From Streptomyces katrae (GTDB lineage: Bacteria > Actinomycetota > Actinomycetes > Streptomycetales > Streptomycetaceae), in contig NZ_JZWV01000135.1 in assembly GCF_000966975.1 (NCBI RefSeq), positions 1 through 22,598 of the forward strand: a stretch of DNA of 22,598 nt, read 5' to 3'. A program made the translations under genes and the position numbers. The notes beneath the pieces were generated by a model, which saw only the letters and a list, made by a program, of their open reading frames with translations, was not told the DNA's origin and did no database searches. Position 1 is the stretch's first letter; each line of letters starts with the position of its first letter. Below are positions 20,776 to 22,598 of the stretch, piece after piece.

Positions 20776-22598
20776 ATGTCCATTTCCAGTTCTGACCGTT
20801 CCGTCATGCCCGAGAACGACTCCACCGAGATCGTCGACGCCGTCGAGGCTCTTGTGGTGACCGAGGCCATGGAGGCCGCGGAGGCCAACGAGATCATCGA
20901 GGCGCTCGAGGCCGACGTGAAGGCCGGTGCCGCCGACTCCGACCTCGACTCCGACGAGGACGACGCCGCCGACGCCGAGCCCACGGTCACCTTCGCGGAC
21001 CTCGGTCTGCCCGAGGGCGTCGTGCGCAAGCTCGCGCAGAACGGCGTCACCACCCCGTTCCCGATCCAGGCCGCCACCATCCCGGACGCCCTGGCCGGCA
21101 AGGACATCCTCGGCCGCGGCCGCACCGGCTCCGGCAAGACCCTCTCCTTCGGTCTGCCGACCCTGGCCCGCCTGGCCGACGGCCACACGGAGAAGAAGAA
21201 GCCCCGCGCCGTCATCCTCACCCCGACCCGCGAGCTCGCGATGCAGGTCGCGGACGCCCTCCAGCCGTACGGCGACGTCCTCGGCCTGAAGATGAAGGTC
21301 GTCTGCGGCGGTACCTCCATGGGCAACCAGATCTACGCCCTGGAGCGCGGTGTCGACATCCTCGTCGCCACCCCCGGCCGCCTGCGCGACATCATCAACC
21401 GTGGTGCCTGCTCCCTGGAGAACGTCGAGGTCGCGGTCCTCGACGAGGCCGACCAGATGTCCGACCTGGGCTTCCTGCCCGAGGTCACCGAGCTGCTCGA
21501 CCAGGTCCCGGCCGGCGGCCAGCGCATGCTCTTCTCCGCCACGATGGAGAACGAGATCGGCACCCTGGTCAAGCGCTACCTGTCGAACCCGGTCAGCCAC
21601 GAGGTCGACAGCGCCCAGGGCAACGTCACGACCATGACCCACCACGTCCTCGTCGTGAAGCCGAAGGACAAGGCCCCGGTCACGGCCGCCATCGCCGCCC
21701 GCAAGGGCCGCACCATCATCTTCGTCCGCACCCAGCTGGGCGCCGACCGCATCGCCGAGCAGCTCGTCGAGGCCGGCGTGAAGGCCGACGCGCTGCACGG
21801 CGGCATGACGCAGGGCGCCCGTACCCGCGTCCTCGCCGACTTCAAGGACGGCTACGTCAACGCGCTCGTCGCCACCGACGTCGCCGCCCGCGGCATCCAC
21901 GTCGACGGCATCGACCTGGTCCTCAACGTGGACCCGGCCGGCGACCACAAGGACTACCTGCACCGCTCGGGCCGTACCGCCCGCGCCGGCAAGTCGGGCG
22001 TCGTGGTCTCCCTCGCCCTGCCGCACCAGCGCCGCCAGATCTTCCGCCTGATGGAGGACGCGGGCGTCGACGCCTCGCGCCACATCGTCGGCGGGGCCGG
22101 CGCGTTCGACCCGGAGGTCGCCGAGATCACCGGTGCGCGCTCGCTCACCGAAGTCCAGGCCGACTCCGCGAACAACGCCGCCAAGCAGGCCGAGCGCGAG
22201 GTCGCCGACCTGACCAAGCAGCTGGAGCGCGCCACCCGCCGCGCCGCCGAGCTGCGCGAGGAGGCCGACCGCCTCGTCGCCCGCTCCGCCCGTGAGCGCG
22301 GCGAGGACCCGGAGGCCGCCGTCGCCGAGGTCGTCGAGGCCGCCGAGGCCGAGCTGGCCGCCGCCGTGGCCGAGCAGGCCGCGCAGGCCGCCGCCCAGGA
22401 GCAGCGCGACAACCGCCGCGACGACCGGGGCAACTACGAGCGCCGCGACAACCGCCGCGACGACCGTGGCGACCGCGGTGACCGTGGTGACCGTGGCGGC
22501 TTCCGTCGCGATGACCGTCCGTCCGGTGGTTTCCGTCGTGACGACCGTCGTGACGAGCGTCCGTCGGGTGGTTTCCGTCGTGACGACCGTCCGTCGGG
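20776..22598 (+). CDS. DEAD-box ATP-dependent RNA helicase, 3'-truncated by the window
   Basis: Residues 1-607 are visible. An acidic N-terminal region (about 1-70) precedes a full DEAD-box core: Q motif with TPFPIQ (93-98), motif I RGRTGSGKT (114-122), Ia PTRELA, TPGR (199-202), II DEAD (223-226), III SAT, V ATDVAARGI and VI HRSGRTARAG. An Ala/Glu-rich, coiled-coil-like stretch follows (AKQAEREVADLTKQLERATRRAAELREEADRL), then an Arg/Asp/Gly repeat tail that would bind RNA. Motif I has R-G-R where many relatives have A-x-A/Q. The family unwinds RNA in ribosome assembly and cold adaptation. Start ATG 20776 is preceded by GGAAGG at a longish 13 bases; ATG 20806 is an alternative. The stop is outside the window. 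Confidence 0.95.
   Translation, partial: MSISSSDRSVMPENDSTEIVDAVEALVVTEAMEAAEANEIIEALEADVKAGAADSDLDSDEDDAADAEPTVTFADLGLPEGVVRKLAQNGVTTPFPIQAATIPDALAGKDILGRGRTGSGKTLSFGLPTLARLADGHTEKKKPRAVILTPTRELAMQVADALQPYGDVLGLKMKVVCGGTSMGNQIYALERGVDILVATPGRLRDIINRGACSLENVEVAVLDEADQMSDLGFLPEVTELLDQVPAGGQRMLFSATMENEIGTLVKRYLSNPVSHEVDSAQGNVTTMTHHVLVVKPKDKAPVTAAIAARKGRTIIFVRTQLGADRIAEQLVEAGVKADALHGGMTQGARTRVLADFKDGYVNALVATDVAARGIHVDGIDLVLNVDPAGDHKDYLHRSGRTARAGKSGVVVSLALPHQRRQIFRLMEDAGVDASRHIVGGAGAFDPEVAEITGARSLTEVQADSANNAAKQAEREVADLTKQLERATRRAAELREEADRLVARSARERGEDPEAAVAEVVEAAEAELAAAVAEQAAQAAAQEQRDNRRDDRGNYERRDNRRDDRGDRGDRGDRGGFRRDDRPSGGFRRDDRRDERPSGGFRRDDRPS
22482..22598 (+). repeat. Tandem coding repeat in the helicase tail
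   Basis: Repeating units encode RGD-like GDRGDRGDRGGFRRDD, then RPSGGFRRDDR in imperfect tandem. At DNA level GGTGGTTTCCGTCG recurs at about 22525 and 22567. Arg and Gly codons switch from CGC/GGC to CGT/GGT here, unlike the rest of the gene. The array continues past the window. Confidence 0.75.

Overview
This window comes from a high-GC actinobacterium, almost certainly Streptomyces. The base composition and the strong G/C bias at third codon positions point there. So does the gene order purL ... purF-purM / vdh / bldC / hrpA, which I recall as the order on the Streptomyces coelicolor chromosome. The 68-residue BldC-type regulator and a valine dehydrogenase with the expected lysine spacing agree. 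It looks like core chromosome. I see no transposase, integrase, CRISPR array or phage gene.

Layout. (1) 1-2982, plus strand: the 3' part of purL, then a mycothiol-dependent maleylpyruvate-isomerase-family protein and a META-domain lipoprotein. (2) 2996-4635, minus strand: a Tat-exported formylglycine-type sulfatase, preceded by a 31-codon ORF that resembles the actinobacterial sulfur-gene leader peptides (RRHVDL...CRRCA). (3) 4745-7546, plus strand: purF, with a probable leaderless promoter, then purM and a strong terminator. With purL, these supply three steps of de novo IMP synthesis. (4) 7602-9297, minus strand: a DUF3073-type acidic protein and valine dehydrogenase; a protein of unknown function (9494-10363) is divergent from vdh. 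(5) 10364-11323: a 610-bp, relatively AT-rich intergenic region containing a 19-bp palindrome with BldD-box arms, then bldC and its textbook terminator. (6) 11720-15843, minus strand: tRNA-Asp and the large DEAH helicase gene hrpA. (7) 15937-18151, plus strand: a doubtful Cys-containing secreted protein, then a DsbA-like thioredoxin-fold protein translationally coupled to a CcdA-like membrane electron carrier, then a bidirectional terminator. (8) 18153-18506, minus strand: a tRNA-Glu/tRNA-Asp/tRNA-Phe operon; its tRNA-Asp is an exact copy of the one near 11.8 kb. (9) 18559-19756, plus strand: a mini-zincin metallopeptidase and two CrcB/Fluc fluoride-channel subunits, each overlapping the next by GTGA. 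(10) 19875-20535: a Gly/Ser-rich lipoprotein whose reading frame shifts by one base inside the repeat. (11) 20592-22598: a DEAD-box RNA helicase with a clear promoter, a long structured 5' leader and an Arg/Asp-rich repeat tail cut by the window edge.

Most of the window is ordinary housekeeping sequence. The observations I find most worth following are the putative cysteine/sulfur-responsive leader peptide in front of the sulfatase, the one-base frameshift in the Gly/Ser lipoprotein, the BldD-like operator far upstream of bldC, the swapped Phe/Tyr positions in the two CrcB subunits, and the recurring TANNNT-6/7 nt-start-codon arrangement suggesting leaderless mRNAs. I did not find a clearly new multi-gene system.
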